NCBI RefSeq assembly: GCF_002999335.1
Contig: NW_020312217.1
Coordinates: 1-39,370, forward strand
Direction: 5' to 3'
DNA length: 39,370 nucleotides
Source of the DNA: Cyclospora cayetanensis
Taxonomy: Eukaryota > Apicomplexa > Conoidasida > Eucoccidiorida > Eimeriidae
In this document: one piece after another, positions 21,816 to 33,200 of the stretch
Position numbering within the stretch: position 1 is the stretch's first letter
Layout: the number at the start of each line of letters is the position of its first letter
Notes under the pieces: generated by a model
The model's input: only the letters and a program-made list of their open reading frames with translations
What the model was told of the DNA's origin: nothing
Database searches by the model: none
Translations under genes and position numbers: made by a program

Positions 21816-22195
21816 GGAGTTCACACCGCCTGTGCATTCGGGGCCTGCAAGAGGACTATCGGAGGCCCCGTTGTGCATACGCAGCGTCGGAAGACTTTTT
21901 TAAATGATCTGGGTAAAAATCCCTCACTGCCGTTATTGGCGTATTTATTTACACCTCTCAACACTGGCCGCGAAAGCGCAAGCGGCGTGGGATCTGAGAG
22001 GAACGCTTACACCGGCCAAAGGCGCCGTGATATTGTAGATATCCCGCAAAATCGGGCCATATTTGGAAGCGGAGAGAACGCGCTTCGGGTCTGGAAGCGA
22101 AGACATGTTGCTTCTCCCTCTTCAGAAGAACACTGAACCATAGTACACTATGAGCAGAATAAAAGTGCTCTGCATCTCATAATGCGTGGTTGTGA
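21816..22195. other. 3' flank of five-transmembrane gene
   Basis: Noncoding sequence after the TAA at 21813-21815. AATAAAAG at about 22157-22164 could be a polyadenylation signal on the plus strand. No other feature is seen. Confidence 0.4.
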
Positions 22196-22468
22196 TCAAG
22201 ATGGCTGCCCGCTAGATTTATCCAGCTGAAACAAGGCCTTCAGGCGGCATTTTGACGGAGATAGCGCCTGCACGTCGTCGCCTGCCCGGTTGCCAGCGTC
22301 GGAGGTCTGCAGTTGTTTCAGCCGTTTCCCAACCTCTTCTTCCTCGCCGGAAACCTCCTGCGGTATCCCCATATCCGGGAGGCTTTGTATAACATGCTTC
22401 GGGGATCTCTCGGAGTCTACGTACTCACTGCCAACCCTTGACATGCTTGCAGTCATCTCCCCCATCAT
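22196..22468 (-). CDS. Small charged hypothetical ORF
   Basis: Opens with ATG ATG and reads 90 residues to TGA. Composition is Glu/Lys/Ser-rich with an acidic centre (VSGEEEEVGKRLKQLQ), more protein-like than the opposing plus-strand frame, which is Cys/Ser/Leu-rich. There are no introns, no recognised domain and no hydrophobic segment. It lies between two well-supported genes and could be a real small gene, a terminal exon or chance. Confidence 0.35.
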   Translation of the reverse strand: MMGEMTASMSRVGSEYVDSERSPKHVIQSLPDMGIPQEVSGEEEEVGKRLKQLQTSDAGNRAGDDVQALSPSKCRLKALFQLDKSSGQPS

Positions 22469-23616
22469 GCGAGAGACTTGGCTGCTCTCCTATGCAGAGA
22501 AACCACATGCTAGTCTACTATATATATATATATCAGTTTTATCGAGTCGTGTAGCTTGCGGCATTATTTGTGACATCTGCGTGTTGCGACGCACCGATTC
22601 GTATCAATTATGTTTTCCGTTGTACGGATTACAGCAACAGTACTCAAGTTTCATAAAGCTTCCAAGCAAGCTCGCACCCATTCTACCGCTTATCGCCACA
22701 TGATGCTCAATAATACTACGGCCGAAAAAGGCATTGGTTCCAGTTTCATTAGCAGGACCTCATAAGTGGAGGCCCGAATAAGATGCTCCTAGCGGACGTT
22801 CATCCGTTGTGTAGATTTTCAGATTAGGAAAATGAGTATTGGTTGTTGAATGGTATTTAATAGATCATTAGCGGTAGCACCTCAGCCCATGCAAACTCTC
22901 AGTGGGTTGCCGCCACAATCATTCAGAACCCTCCCTGTCCTCTCTCTTGAAAATTTTGCTGCACCCCATTATCTGTAGGGGGGCGCAACGGCGAAGAGCC
23001 TGCATCTACACCAGCGGCTACTCTGGAGCTGTCCATGGACGGGTCGTCTGACACGTCCTTTCCTTTTCTACGCACCCCAAACTCCTAGAGTGCTCGCTCA
23101 ACCGTGGGGCCCTCAAGATCATACACGCCCTTGACCTGCTATGAACAGCAAGGGGGGGCCCCAACGCACCGCCCGAGCTACATGCGAATTCGCCCTGCCC
23201 TGCTGCAGGTGAAGGCGCAAGCACCAGCCAACGACTGAGGTCTGCAGGGGCCCACCCCTTTTGCACTATTGCCTCAAACGAGCCGCGCGTATCGTTTCAA
23301 GCTATCCGACAATCGGTCACCACAGCCGCTGCCGCTGCAGCACACCCGGAGCCAACTGCGGCAGCGTCAGATGCAGCGCAAGTGTTTGGCGCCCAAGGCG
23401 GTAAGAAACCTTCCCCTTCACCCGTTGTCAGCTCGCCTTGACAACTACGATGCAAAGGACCCCCAGAGAGTCACTGTGAAAGCTCCAGGGCATATATATA
23501 CACATACATATATACACACACTCACACCAACCAGTGGCGCCTCTGAGGGCCCAGACAACATGCAGCGCCTCTATTCAAGAAGGCAACACAGCATCTAAGT
23601 GGTCAAGGGTGCTGTC
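22469..23616. other. Intergenic interval before mtHsp70 3' end
   Basis: No supported gene in about 1.1 kb. There is a short (TA)n at about 22520-22533 and a TATA/CATA tract at about 23492-23520. Plus and minus ORFs here are short and featureless. Confidence 0.5.
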
Positions 23617-26600
23617 TTAAGATTTGTTGCTGCTGCTGTCGCTGCTGCGACTGCTGTCATCGGTGCTGCCAGTGCTGCTATCAGCGTCGCTGGAGGAAGC
23701 GCTTCCCTGCAGGAAAAGCAACCGACACCACTACGCTTCGGCCAATAGAACACAGAGAGAGCATGCATACCCTCTAAAAATCCGCTTGCAACAAGAAAAG
23801 CTCTTCCGGCCCCCACCCGAAAAGGAATACTTGACATGAGACTCTACGTGCCGACATGTAGACACATACCAAGAAGCAAGTACAAACACGCATATAGCAG
23901 CACGTCCCTCCGCATATGCGCCCATGAACATGCAACCAAGCGCTCTCTAAAGGTCCCTCGCTGTCTCTTCCTCTGGTGACGCTGCGTATATGCCTGCATG
24001 CTTTGGTGAGGTTCATTTTCATTACCTGGCTATAGGCCTGTTGCGACACCTTCCACGAGAGTTCCTGCAGCGACTTCACTTCAGCGCGGAGGGCCTCAGT
24101 GTCTGTATCCGTTAGTGCAGAGCGAACCTTGGTAATCCGAGACTCGAGCTCTGACCGATCCTCCGGAGAAATCTTATCCTACAAAGAAGCAGCATGCATC
24201 TGGGTAAAAACCACCAATAATAGCCACTGACCACAAGCAAGAGGCCACGTGAGAGAAGCGTACATGTAAATATGTATTAATTATATGTGACCCGCTGTCT
24301 CCCCTACGGCCAACTGCTACAGACACGGAATGCGATGCATGCAGCAAAAGGGTTCTCTATCACAGATTCGCCTTTTGAGAGAGGGCGAGCCAAAGAGAGA
24401 GATGGAGATAGAGAGCGTGCGCCAAAAGCTATATCTGCTAGTACCTTTAGATCATTCATCTGCTTTTGTACAGAGTACACCAGCGTCTCTGCTTCATTCT
24501 TTACGGCGATAGCTTCTTTTTGCCTTTCGTCCTCGGCCTTGAATTTCTCTGCATCCTGCACCATTTGGTTTATCTGCTCTTCGCTGAGTCCACCACTGCT
24601 CTGGATGGTGATTTGCTGTCTCTTTCCAGTGCTCTTGTCCACGGCGCTGATGTTCATAATACCGTTGGCGTCGACGTCGAAGGTCACCTCGATCTGAGGA
24701 ATGCCACGAGGGGCAGGGGGAATGCCAACCAAGTCGAACTGTCCGAGCAGCTTGTTTGCAGCCGCCATCTCGCGTTCTCCTTGGTAAACTTTGATGCCCA
24801 CCTGCGTCAGAGCGCATGGAAGGGCGGAGTTAAGGAAATGTTGTATACTCTAAGGCTTGGCCTCTCGCGAAGCCTCTCACCACACCACTTAGCCCCTCTC
24901 TGCGGCTACCGCAGAAAGGCTTAATTAACGCCGGCGCACGCGTCGTTTGCTGTAAAAACTGTCATGTAGTGTACTGTGTAAAGCTGTGCTGTGCCCGCAT
25001 TACCTGCGTCTGATTGTCGGCCGCTGTAGAAAAGACTTGGCTCTTTTTGGTTGGTATTGTGGTATTGCGGTTGATGAGTCGCGTGAACACACCTCCCAGG
25101 GTCTCGATGCCCAGGGAAAGCGGGCAAACATCGAGCAGCAGAAGATCCTTGATCTCCCCCTTCAGCACTCCTGCCTGAATGGCGGCTCCAGTGGCGACTG
25201 CTTCATCGGGGTTCACGCCCTTTGAAGGTTCTCTTCCAAAGATGTTGCGAACGACTTCCCCCACTTTGGGCATGCGGGTCATACCCCCGACCAGAATAAC
25301 ATCGCTCAGATCCGCCTTCTTCACACCAGCATCCTTGATACACTTCTCGCAAGGCTCCACGCTCTGTTGCAACAAGCCGCTAACCATCTCTTCGAGTTGC
25401 GCCCGTGAAAGCGAAACCTGCAGATGCTTGGGGCCTGACTGGTCGGCAGTAATGAACGGCAGGTTGATCTCCGTCGAAAGCTTTGAAGACAGCTCAATCT
25501 TGGCGTCCTCTGCCGCTTCCCTCAAACGCTGCAACGCAAGCCGGTCCTTACTCAGATCAATGCCTTCCTTCTTCTTGAACTCGCTCACGAGAAACTGCAA
25601 GACCTTCTGGTCAAAGTCCTCGCCTCCCAAGCTTGTATTTCCATTGGTCGCCTTCACTTCAAAGACGCCCCCAAGAATCTCAAGAATTGACACATCAAAG
25701 GTTCCGCCTCCCAAGTCGTAAACCGCAATCGTCTTCCCGTCCTCCTTCTCCATGCCATATGCAAGGGCTGCGGCAGTTGGCTCGTTGATTATCCGAAGAA
25801 CCTCCAAGCCGGCTGAGCAAAGACAACCACACGCAACAACAGCACCTCCCCCGTCTAGACATGAATGCAATAGCTAGCTCGAGAACAACACACGCGATAT
25901 CCATGGCAGCAGTACAAGAACGTTTTTTGCAGCGGCAGCAGCTGCAAAAAACGCAGGCGAGAGTGCAGCGTGGCAGCAGCCACAGCACAATGATCCTTCG
26001 GGTTCAAGATGCAAGGCCTGTTGACATGCACAGGCGCATGCAACACGCAAGACGGAAACTGAGTCTTACCGATTTTCCCAGCGTCTTTCGTTGCCTGACG
26101 CTGAGAATCATTGAAGTACGCGGGAACGGTAATGACTGCCTGACGGAGTTCACGGCTCAAATAGGCCTCTGCAGTCTCCTTCATTTTCATTAAAATGAAG
26201 GCGCCCACCTGTGTATACACCAACAGCGCCAACACATTATGTATGCCCAAATGCCGCAGCAAGCACAACGAGCCGCAGCTGCACAGCTACACTAACAGCA
26301 ATATATATTCTTTGAAGCGCTGCAAAAAAAACTTCGTATTGCAAAACACCTCTGGGATATTTTCTAGGGACACACGTATGAGCTTCGCGGGTGCTCAGCA
26401 TTCATAAAAATCATGAATGACGAATACCAACAGCCACCTGTTGCTGAACATGGCTCGACACCTATAGTCCCTACCATGTATATACAGCTACACATGCAAC
26501 TATACAAGCACGTATGGAAATATATACATGTGCATATATATAAACATGCACAGATATATGCACCGGTAGATATATCAGGATCTGGTTCAATACAATGTGT

Positions 26601-27162
26601 AAAATGTGCACCTATACACCGCCGTCCCTCGCCAATCTCGTTCTTCTGGCACTGTCTACATTCATGGATAAGGTTGTGTGTGTACCTGGGAAGGCGAGTA
26701 GCGTTTTCCCCATGCTTCTACCCAAGCGTCACCGTTATCAGCCCTCACGACCTTGTAGGGTAATATTCCCCTCTCCTTAGTGATGGCCGGTTCGTCGAAC
26801 CGTCTCCCGATTAGGCGCTTTGTACTGAAGAAGGTGTTTTCTGGATTCGTGACGGCTTGCCGCTTCGCAACAACCCCAACGAGCTTTTGCCCGTCCTTCG
26901 TGAACGCAACCACGGACGGAGTTGTTCGCATGCCTTCCAAATTCTCCAAAACCTTTGGCTTGGTGCCCTCCATCACAGCAACACAGCTGTTTGTCGTTCC
27001 CAGATCGATCCCGACGACATCCCCTCGCACGGTGCTGAAGCGACGGCTGCTGAAACCACATTGAGAAGACGAGGCACACCCAGCAGAAGATGCAAAACAG
27101 ACACACCCACACAGAGTCAGGCATGCAAACAAGCGTGCACACAGAGACATCCAAAGAGGCAT
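23617..27162 (-). CDS. Mitochondrial Hsp70 (DnaK family)
   Basis: ATP-dependent chaperone of the mitochondrial matrix, which drives protein import and folding with J-proteins and GrpE. Exons on the minus strand: 27162-26686, 26208-26070, 25812-25004, 24801-24445, 24178-24026 and 23706-23617 (TAA). All phases agree, giving 674 residues. Diagnostic motifs: IDLGTTNSC (phosphate loop 1), [13 protein letters not shown] (signature 2), [15 protein letters not shown] (signature 3) and [13 protein letters not shown]. The [11 protein letters not shown] and GKRYSPSQ segments and VSQQAYSQ near the end are typical of bacterial/mitochondrial DnaK forms. There is no cytosolic EEVD tail; the protein ends in a Ser/Asp-rich segment ([10 protein letters not shown]...NKS). 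The leader before RGDVVGID has few acidic residues and an SSRRFSTV stretch, fitting a mitochondrial presequence. The start is uncertain: ATG at 27162, ATG at 27150, or an upstream exon from ATG near 27333. Confidence 0.93.
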
Positions 27163-28593
27163 CCAGCACGAAGACGCCACGAGAAAAGTAGCGGGATGCC
27201 GAAAGAAAACGCGGCATGGTAGCCACAACACATGTATATACATAGATATACACACAAGTATGCAAATCTTTACAGAATAAGCGCGCAGGACCATGCGGTT
27301 GACTCGACAGCTATTGCTACAAGAGAGCATGGTAAGTAGGGCGACCACGGAAAGGCAGCTTTCAGCAGCAGAAACAGTCATAAAGATGCCCCGCAGAGTC
27401 GAGGGTAGGTACAACAGTTGGGGGGAAAAATAGTTGGCATCATGACAGGTCCCCATACCGCGAGATTCAAGGCGTGACCAGGGCCTGCACGGTTGCAGAG
27501 AGACGTACATACAAACTAGAAAAACTGCCTCTCTCCCCAATTTTTCGACAGCCACGGAGCCTCTCACCTCGATAGGTTTGATAAGGCCGCCAAGGCACTT
27601 GGGGAAGCACCAAAAGCTCCACGGTGTTGCAAAGATGTGGCAAGGGATGCGGGGCAGCGACTCCGCGCCCACAGAGCTCTTGCCGCCGACCGAGCCAATG
27701 ATCCGTGCATCTTCTCTGGCCTCCTAAAGCCACCAATTCACTTGGTATGCAAAAAAAGCACGCGAATGGACCGAGGGCACGCGGTGACCAACCCTCGGGT
27801 GCTGCTGCACTTGCAGGGTGAGAGAGGGGGAGAGGTAGCAAGTGGCACCGATCCCACGAAGATGCCTTAATACGCTGCTCTAATAATAGCAGGAAATAAT
27901 TCCTATCTGATGCAACGCAATTGCTTGCATTTAAGGCTGGAGAATCCTCTAGAAGCAGCACTGCCGTACCGCCCCACTCGACTGGCCGCGGTTCCCAGTG
28001 GCGGCCCCAACGAACGAGCATAGGGCGACCGAGGGGGCCCCTGGGGCCCCCCCGGCACCATATTGTAGTCCCTTGCAGCAGTTAGAAGGTGGATTACCCG
28101 CAGTATCATGGTACTCCGCGCTGCTTAATAAGAAGTTCAGGATTCTCGAGCCTTCCGCGTGCCGTAGAGGCAAACAGGTCACAGGGGCTAGTACTGTACT
28201 TTGCTCGAGTGGCGCCTATTGAACAGTCCTTTGGAGTTTCGGCGAGTTTGATTGCATTGCGCTTTCTTCCTTTCGAAACGTCTTCCTGATGTGCTTCATA
28301 GTGCACATCGGGGTGGAATTTCTCCCGGAATCCTCCTAGGGCAAAGCGCAGGCAGGGGGCCTATGTGCGTCGGACGCCCGCGAAGTCAAAGGTAGCTTGC
28401 ACCGCAGGGTGCTTTCCGTAAGCCGTTCTTCCCCCTTACGGATATCACACATATTTCTTGAAGCCTGCAGAGGGGCTGGGGCTTTTGAAGAGTTCGCAGG
28501 AATTGTGGGCTTTGTTGATTCTTGAGAGCAGTGCAATACCTCATTCGCCGTTTGCACTATTGGCCTCTAGGAACGCGCTGGCTCTCAGCACCC
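27163..28593. promoter_or_regulatory. Divergent region between mtHsp70 and zinc-finger gene
   Basis: 1.4 kb between oppositely directed starts, expected to hold both promoters. A GGGGCCCC-rich patch occurs at 28030-28055. Heat-shock-element-like GAA/TTC spacing was not found by eye. An upstream mtHsp70 leader exon may lie near 27275-27333 (ATGCTCTC..., followed by GTAAAG), but it does not join the 27060 region in phase through either visible AG. Confidence 0.4.
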
Positions 28594-29511
28594 ATGGTTC
28601 GCCGTCGGAGGGGCTCCTCTGGGACCTCAGATGAGTGCCTCGACAAGCACGGCAGCGGCTTCAGGTCGCCCGCGCATACCCGGAGATCTTCCCCTGAGTA
28701 CACCCCGACGGTACACCCCGTGAAGCGGGCCCTAAAGGCCCTCAAGCAGCAGTCAACTGATGATTCCAGTTCAGATTCTTCGTCTATTTCTTCTTCTGCC
28801 TCTCGGCGGCGAGGCAGAGCAAAGAAGAAGTCAAGAAAAAATAGGCACGGAAGGAGCAGGTCCCGCTCGCCCTCGTCCGACGAATTGACCGCCCGACGCC
28901 ACATCACAAAAAAGAAAAAAACAGAGAAGAAATCGAAAAGCTCGAAGAATAAACATAAGCGCCACCACCCATCCTCTTCTAAAGGGGCTGCATTTGCCGC
29001 TCCAGCAACAGCAGTGCAGGGTAGGGTGGTAGGAGGCGCCACCAACCCCGGAGGCGCTTCAACAGCAGAGACCGATGAACCGATTGTCATCTTCGACAGG
29101 GTATCTCGGGTGTTTACGGCTGACGCTCGCAGCGCCAGGGAGGACGTAGGGCCTCCCTTGGGGGCCCCCACCAACAACCAACCGCAATCCCGGGAGCTCG
29201 CTAACTATCGGAAGGCATTCGGACTCTCGTGTGGAAATTACGCATTCGTTTCAGATACCGCGGCACTACCGGCTGCTGCTTCCAACGCTGCATTGGCAGC
29301 AGCAGCGGTGGCCAGTGCTGCAGGGGCCCCCGGGGGGCCTCTTCTTACCAGCTCCCTAGACAGCACAAGGGAAAAGGGAGGCGATAGAGAGGGAAACCGC
29401 GTTACCCCCAAAACTCACCCACACCTATACTGGAGCTGCTGGAAATGCAGCGCCCTTAATTTTAAGACGCGACATCAGTGCCACAAGTGTAACCGCTTAT
29501 TTCAGCGGTAG
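28594..29511 (+). CDS. RS/Lys-rich protein with C-terminal RanBP2-type zinc finger
   Basis: Single-exon ORF of 305 residues from the ATG at 28594 (CACCCATGG context) to TAG. The N-terminal half is basic and Ser/Arg/Lys-rich (RRRRGSSG, RSRSRSPSSDE, KKKKTEKKSKSSK), like nuclear speckle proteins. A Ala-rich stretch follows at about residues 225-245. The C-terminus carries WSCWKCSALNFKTRHQCHKC: Cys pairs spaced C-x2-C-x10-C-x2-C with the conserved W and N of RanBP2/ZRANB2-type zinc fingers, which bind single-stranded RNA or ubiquitin. A role in splicing or RNA binding is inferred from this combination. The frame is open about 24 codons upstream without an ATG. Its mtHsp70 neighbour is divergent and the large gene downstream is convergent. 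Confidence 0.82.
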   Translation: MVRRRRGSSGTSDECLDKHGSGFRSPAHTRRSSPEYTPTVHPVKRALKALKQQSTDDSSSDSSSISSSASRRRGRAKKKSRKNRHGRSRSRSPSSDELTARRHITKKKKTEKKSKSSKNKHKRHHPSSSKGAAFAAPATAVQGRVVGGATNPGGASTAETDEPIVIFDRVSRVFTADARSAREDVGPPLGAPTNNQPQSRELANYRKAFGLSCGNYAFVSDTAALPAAASNAALAAAAVASAAGAPGGPLLTSSLDSTREKGGDREGNRVTPKTHPHLYWSCWKCSALNFKTRHQCHKCNRLFQR

Positions 29512-30222
29512 ACTGTGTGACTCTGGGGGCACCGTTGGGGTGGGACTGCTCCGACCCACTTATTCACACACGCACACAGACACACACACTGGCCGTTTGG
29601 CTCTTGCAATCACTAGAAACTTTACTTTTTTACTACTGCGAGGGCACTTGGGCTCTGATGCCTAGTGCTCCTCTGCTCTCTCTAATAGTGCAGGTGGGGG
29701 TGCTTCCTCGTTGGAGCGGGCCTCCAGGATCACGCAAATGATCAGGAAGAGTTGGAGGCAGCCATCTCAGACAGCGTCGGAAGTCACGCGCACGGGAAAG
29801 AGCGCATGCAGACACACCGAGAAACCCAATTAAAGGCCCTGTCACGAAGCAATGAGCTATAGAATAAACACAAACCATGCGCTCAGCCGCCGATACGCAT
29901 AGACATTGCCATGAAAATCAGCAGGGCCAGAATATTCTATGGATGCAACGGCATGGAAAGGGGGAAAGCAGGGGTGGGTGGGCTGCGATGAAACCACGGG
30001 AGGACCAAGGGGCTGCGTTCTAGGCTCATCGACGTCCATGCGATAACATATGGTGGCCTCCTGCGCAGTTTAGAGCCTTAAAAGCCCTTACAAACACAAA
30101 AATATGCAATGCAGGGCCCAACTGGGGCCTCAACATGTAAATTTTCTCCCCCTTTGGAGAGAGCGGGCGGGAAGGGGGTGGGTGGGGCAAACGGTCCATT
30201 ACCAGTCTTTACGAGGGCCATT
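29512..30222. other. Convergent intergenic region
   Basis: 0.7 kb between the 3' ends of the zinc-finger gene (plus) and the large minus-strand gene. There is a short CACACA tract at 29570-29592. Small ORFs (29633-29878 and 29857-30039, both minus) lack any supporting feature. Confidence 0.5.
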
Positions 30223-33200
30223 TTAGTTGGTCTCTGGTGCATATGAAGGACCTTTAGGGTAGTGATGGGCGTCGTCGTCAATTAACAGCTCCTCGTTTGC
30301 ATCGGTGGGGGCGGGCTTGGAAAGAAAGGCACATTCCGTTGCCTGGCGAATTGCGGCGATAGCTTCTCGCAACCAGCGATAAGCAGGCAGCCCCTCCGCT
30401 GTGCCGTTGGTGCTGCTGCTGCTGGCGGGCTGCGGTAGAAGCAGCGCAGCAAGGCGCGCCAAGTGCTGCCGACCCCACTGCATGCGACCTGTATATTGCT
30501 GGTGCTTCATACCTTGCTGCTGCATGGGGGCCACGAAGGCCTCTGATGGCAGCCACAGCCCGGAGGCAACGAGGGGAGGGAGAGCCTGCAGAGTTCACGC
30601 AAAAGCGACAGACAAGGGCGGCAAGCGCTACAGCCCTAGCAGCACACAGACACGCACACCAAGGGAGCCCATTCCCAGTGTAAGTAAGGGGTGTACAGAC
30701 GGAGGTGTGCCCTAGAGGCGCGGCAGGAGAGGGGGAACTCCAAAAGCCGAGGCCCCTCGTACTGCGCTGATGCCGCCATCTGTGGCAGCGGCGGCATTGC
30801 AGGATGCAGCGCACCTCCGTGATGCATGAATTTTCCTCTAAGCGTTCCCCCGCCTCGTCCTGCAGCACTCTGGGGGACCTGCAGTGGGCTGCTAAAGGGT
30901 CGGCAGTAAGGCGCCACAAGCTGCAAAAGGCATCATACGCGGAAATCTCCTCCTGTTGCTGATACTGCAGAGGACGAAACGCGGTGCACGCGGCACTGAG
31001 GCCTCTCAGGCCAGGACTGTCTGGCAGTTCGACTTCCCAGCAGCAGCGCTGCGAGGCAGGCGCAGCCTGGGTGACCTCGGAGCCACCTGACAAGAAACTC
31101 GCCACCAGGAGCTCCGCTGTGGGGGCGGGATGACAGGATGCAAACACACGCAGCCTGCTAGCGTTGCGCGCAGCTCCGCTGCTGCTACTGCTAGAGCCGA
31201 GGCCCCGATTTGCAGGGCGGCACTCGGAGAAAGAGGCTTTACTCCTTCGCTGTTTAAAGGGGACTTCAGGGATAAAGGCTTTGAAAGCCTTTTTGGAGGC
31301 GGGCTGCGAAAAGTGCCGCGCCCCCTCCTTTCGCTCTTCGGAGGTGCTGCGACTGCTGCTGCTGCTGCTCAGAACGATTACCTCTTTACTTCTTCTGCCC
31401 CTCGAGCAAAGCACGACACTTCGACAAGTGTTGCGGCCGCTGTCTTTGCTCGTGGATGCACTGTGATGCTCTGGATTGAGCATCCCCTCAGCTGCTGCAG
31501 CGCATGCAGTCGCTGAGGGTGCCTTCGCTGCTACCCTCGCCGGGCCGCTGCCGGCCTGCGGGGGCAACAAAGGCTCCAATTTGCCGCCTGCTTCTGCGGC
31601 AGCTGCTGCGAATGCTGCCGCTGCAGCGCTTTCTCTGGGGTGTAACAGCAGCATTTGTATGTGGGATGGCCCTCGCGTTGGATGCGGCCGAAACAGCAGC
31701 TCCGAGAGTTGAGGCGCCGCCTCCTGGTGCTGCAGTTCCTCTGAAAAGGGGCAAGCGACATCCGCCTCGTGCTCTTGATGATGCTGAGAGTGACGGCCTT
31801 CCCTGCATGGCTTTGGTTGTTGCTGCAGCTGATGGTGCTGTTGCAGCGCAGCCGCTGTGGCAGAGATGAAGGCGCCAATACGCAGCCACCAGCCGACGAG
31901 CTGCAGCAGCCGCTGCCGCTCCTGCAAGAGAAGAGATGGGGCTGCGAGGGAGCCAATATTTGAGAAGAAGAGCGACTCGGCGAGGACCTACATAAAGACA
32001 CCAGAAGACATCGCGCCATGCAAGGATCGCTAGCAGAGGCAGAGGCAAGGGAAAGGGGGAAATTTTGTGAGGTGAAGGGGGAAATTTATAAGGGAAAGGG
32101 GGAAATTTTATAAGGTAAAGGGGGAATTTTATAAGGTGAAGGGGAAATTTTTGTGAGGTCAAGCGCGTCAGGGGCGTACCTTCTCTTTGTTCAACAGGAA
32201 GGCCCTGCTAAGACTCAGTTGTAGCTCCCTTGCAGAGAGTGCAGCGGCAAGCTCCCGTAGCTGCTGAATACCTTCGCGCTGCTGCTCACTAAGGGGCCAC
32301 TGTTGCGGCGATGCCACGCCTAAAAAGCCCCCTTGGCTAGCAGGCATACTGCTCTCTAGAGCCGCCCGCCGCAAGACAGGCAAGGCCTTCCTGCGCGTCC
32401 ATCGCCTACCTGCTAGAGAGCAAGGCGCTGTTACTCCTGAGGAGGAGTTTGCAGCTGCGGCTGCTCGAGCAGCGGATGCCAACAGGAGGCAGTCGTGGAT
32501 GTTGGGGTGCCCCGCATCCGTCTGTCGGTTGCTCAGCGCTCTGAGGAACAGCCATGCCTCCTGGTCGGTACGGCTAATGAAGCAAGGCCCTGTCGAAGGG
32601 TAGCTCCGCAGCAGCAGCTGCTGCAGTCCAAAGAGGCGCTGCAGCAGCAGGCGGCTTTGCGCAGCTGCTGCCTTCCCACCGACACCAGCGCCTCCGCTTT
32701 TGGTGCTGCTCGTCAAGACATCAAAAAGCGTGGGATTTGCGGCTGCGAGGAACGAACAAAGACAGCCGTACTGCTCCCACAGGGGCTGAGCGCTGCTGCT
32801 GAGCTCCTGCTGCTGTCGGCTCGTCTGACTATCCCGCAAAGCGTCTGCGTCTTCACGCGCTCTTAGAGACCCCAAATCCAGCAGCTGCTGGCTAACGGCC
32901 TCCGCCTCAATGTCGGCTGCTGCCGCTGCACATGCAGCGGCAAAGCCTGTGCCTGCAGCAGCACCTGACTCGACCTGCTGCTTCTGCTGCTGCGGCTGCA
33001 GGGCCTCCTTCTGCTCCTGCTGCTTCTGCTGCTGCCTCTGCTTCTTCTGCTTCTGCTTCTGCTCTTGCTCCTGTTGCCGCTGCTGCTGCACGGCAGTAAC
33101 CGCCTGCAGTGCAACCGAGATGAAACATCCGTCTTTCACCAATTCGGATACCACGTAGCGGGCCTCTGCGCTGAGGGAGCGGCAGTCAAATCCCACACAA

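Noticed and set aside
25179..25721. 180-residue plus-strand ORF opposite mtHsp70
   Set aside because: Antisense of the highly conserved Hsp70 exon.
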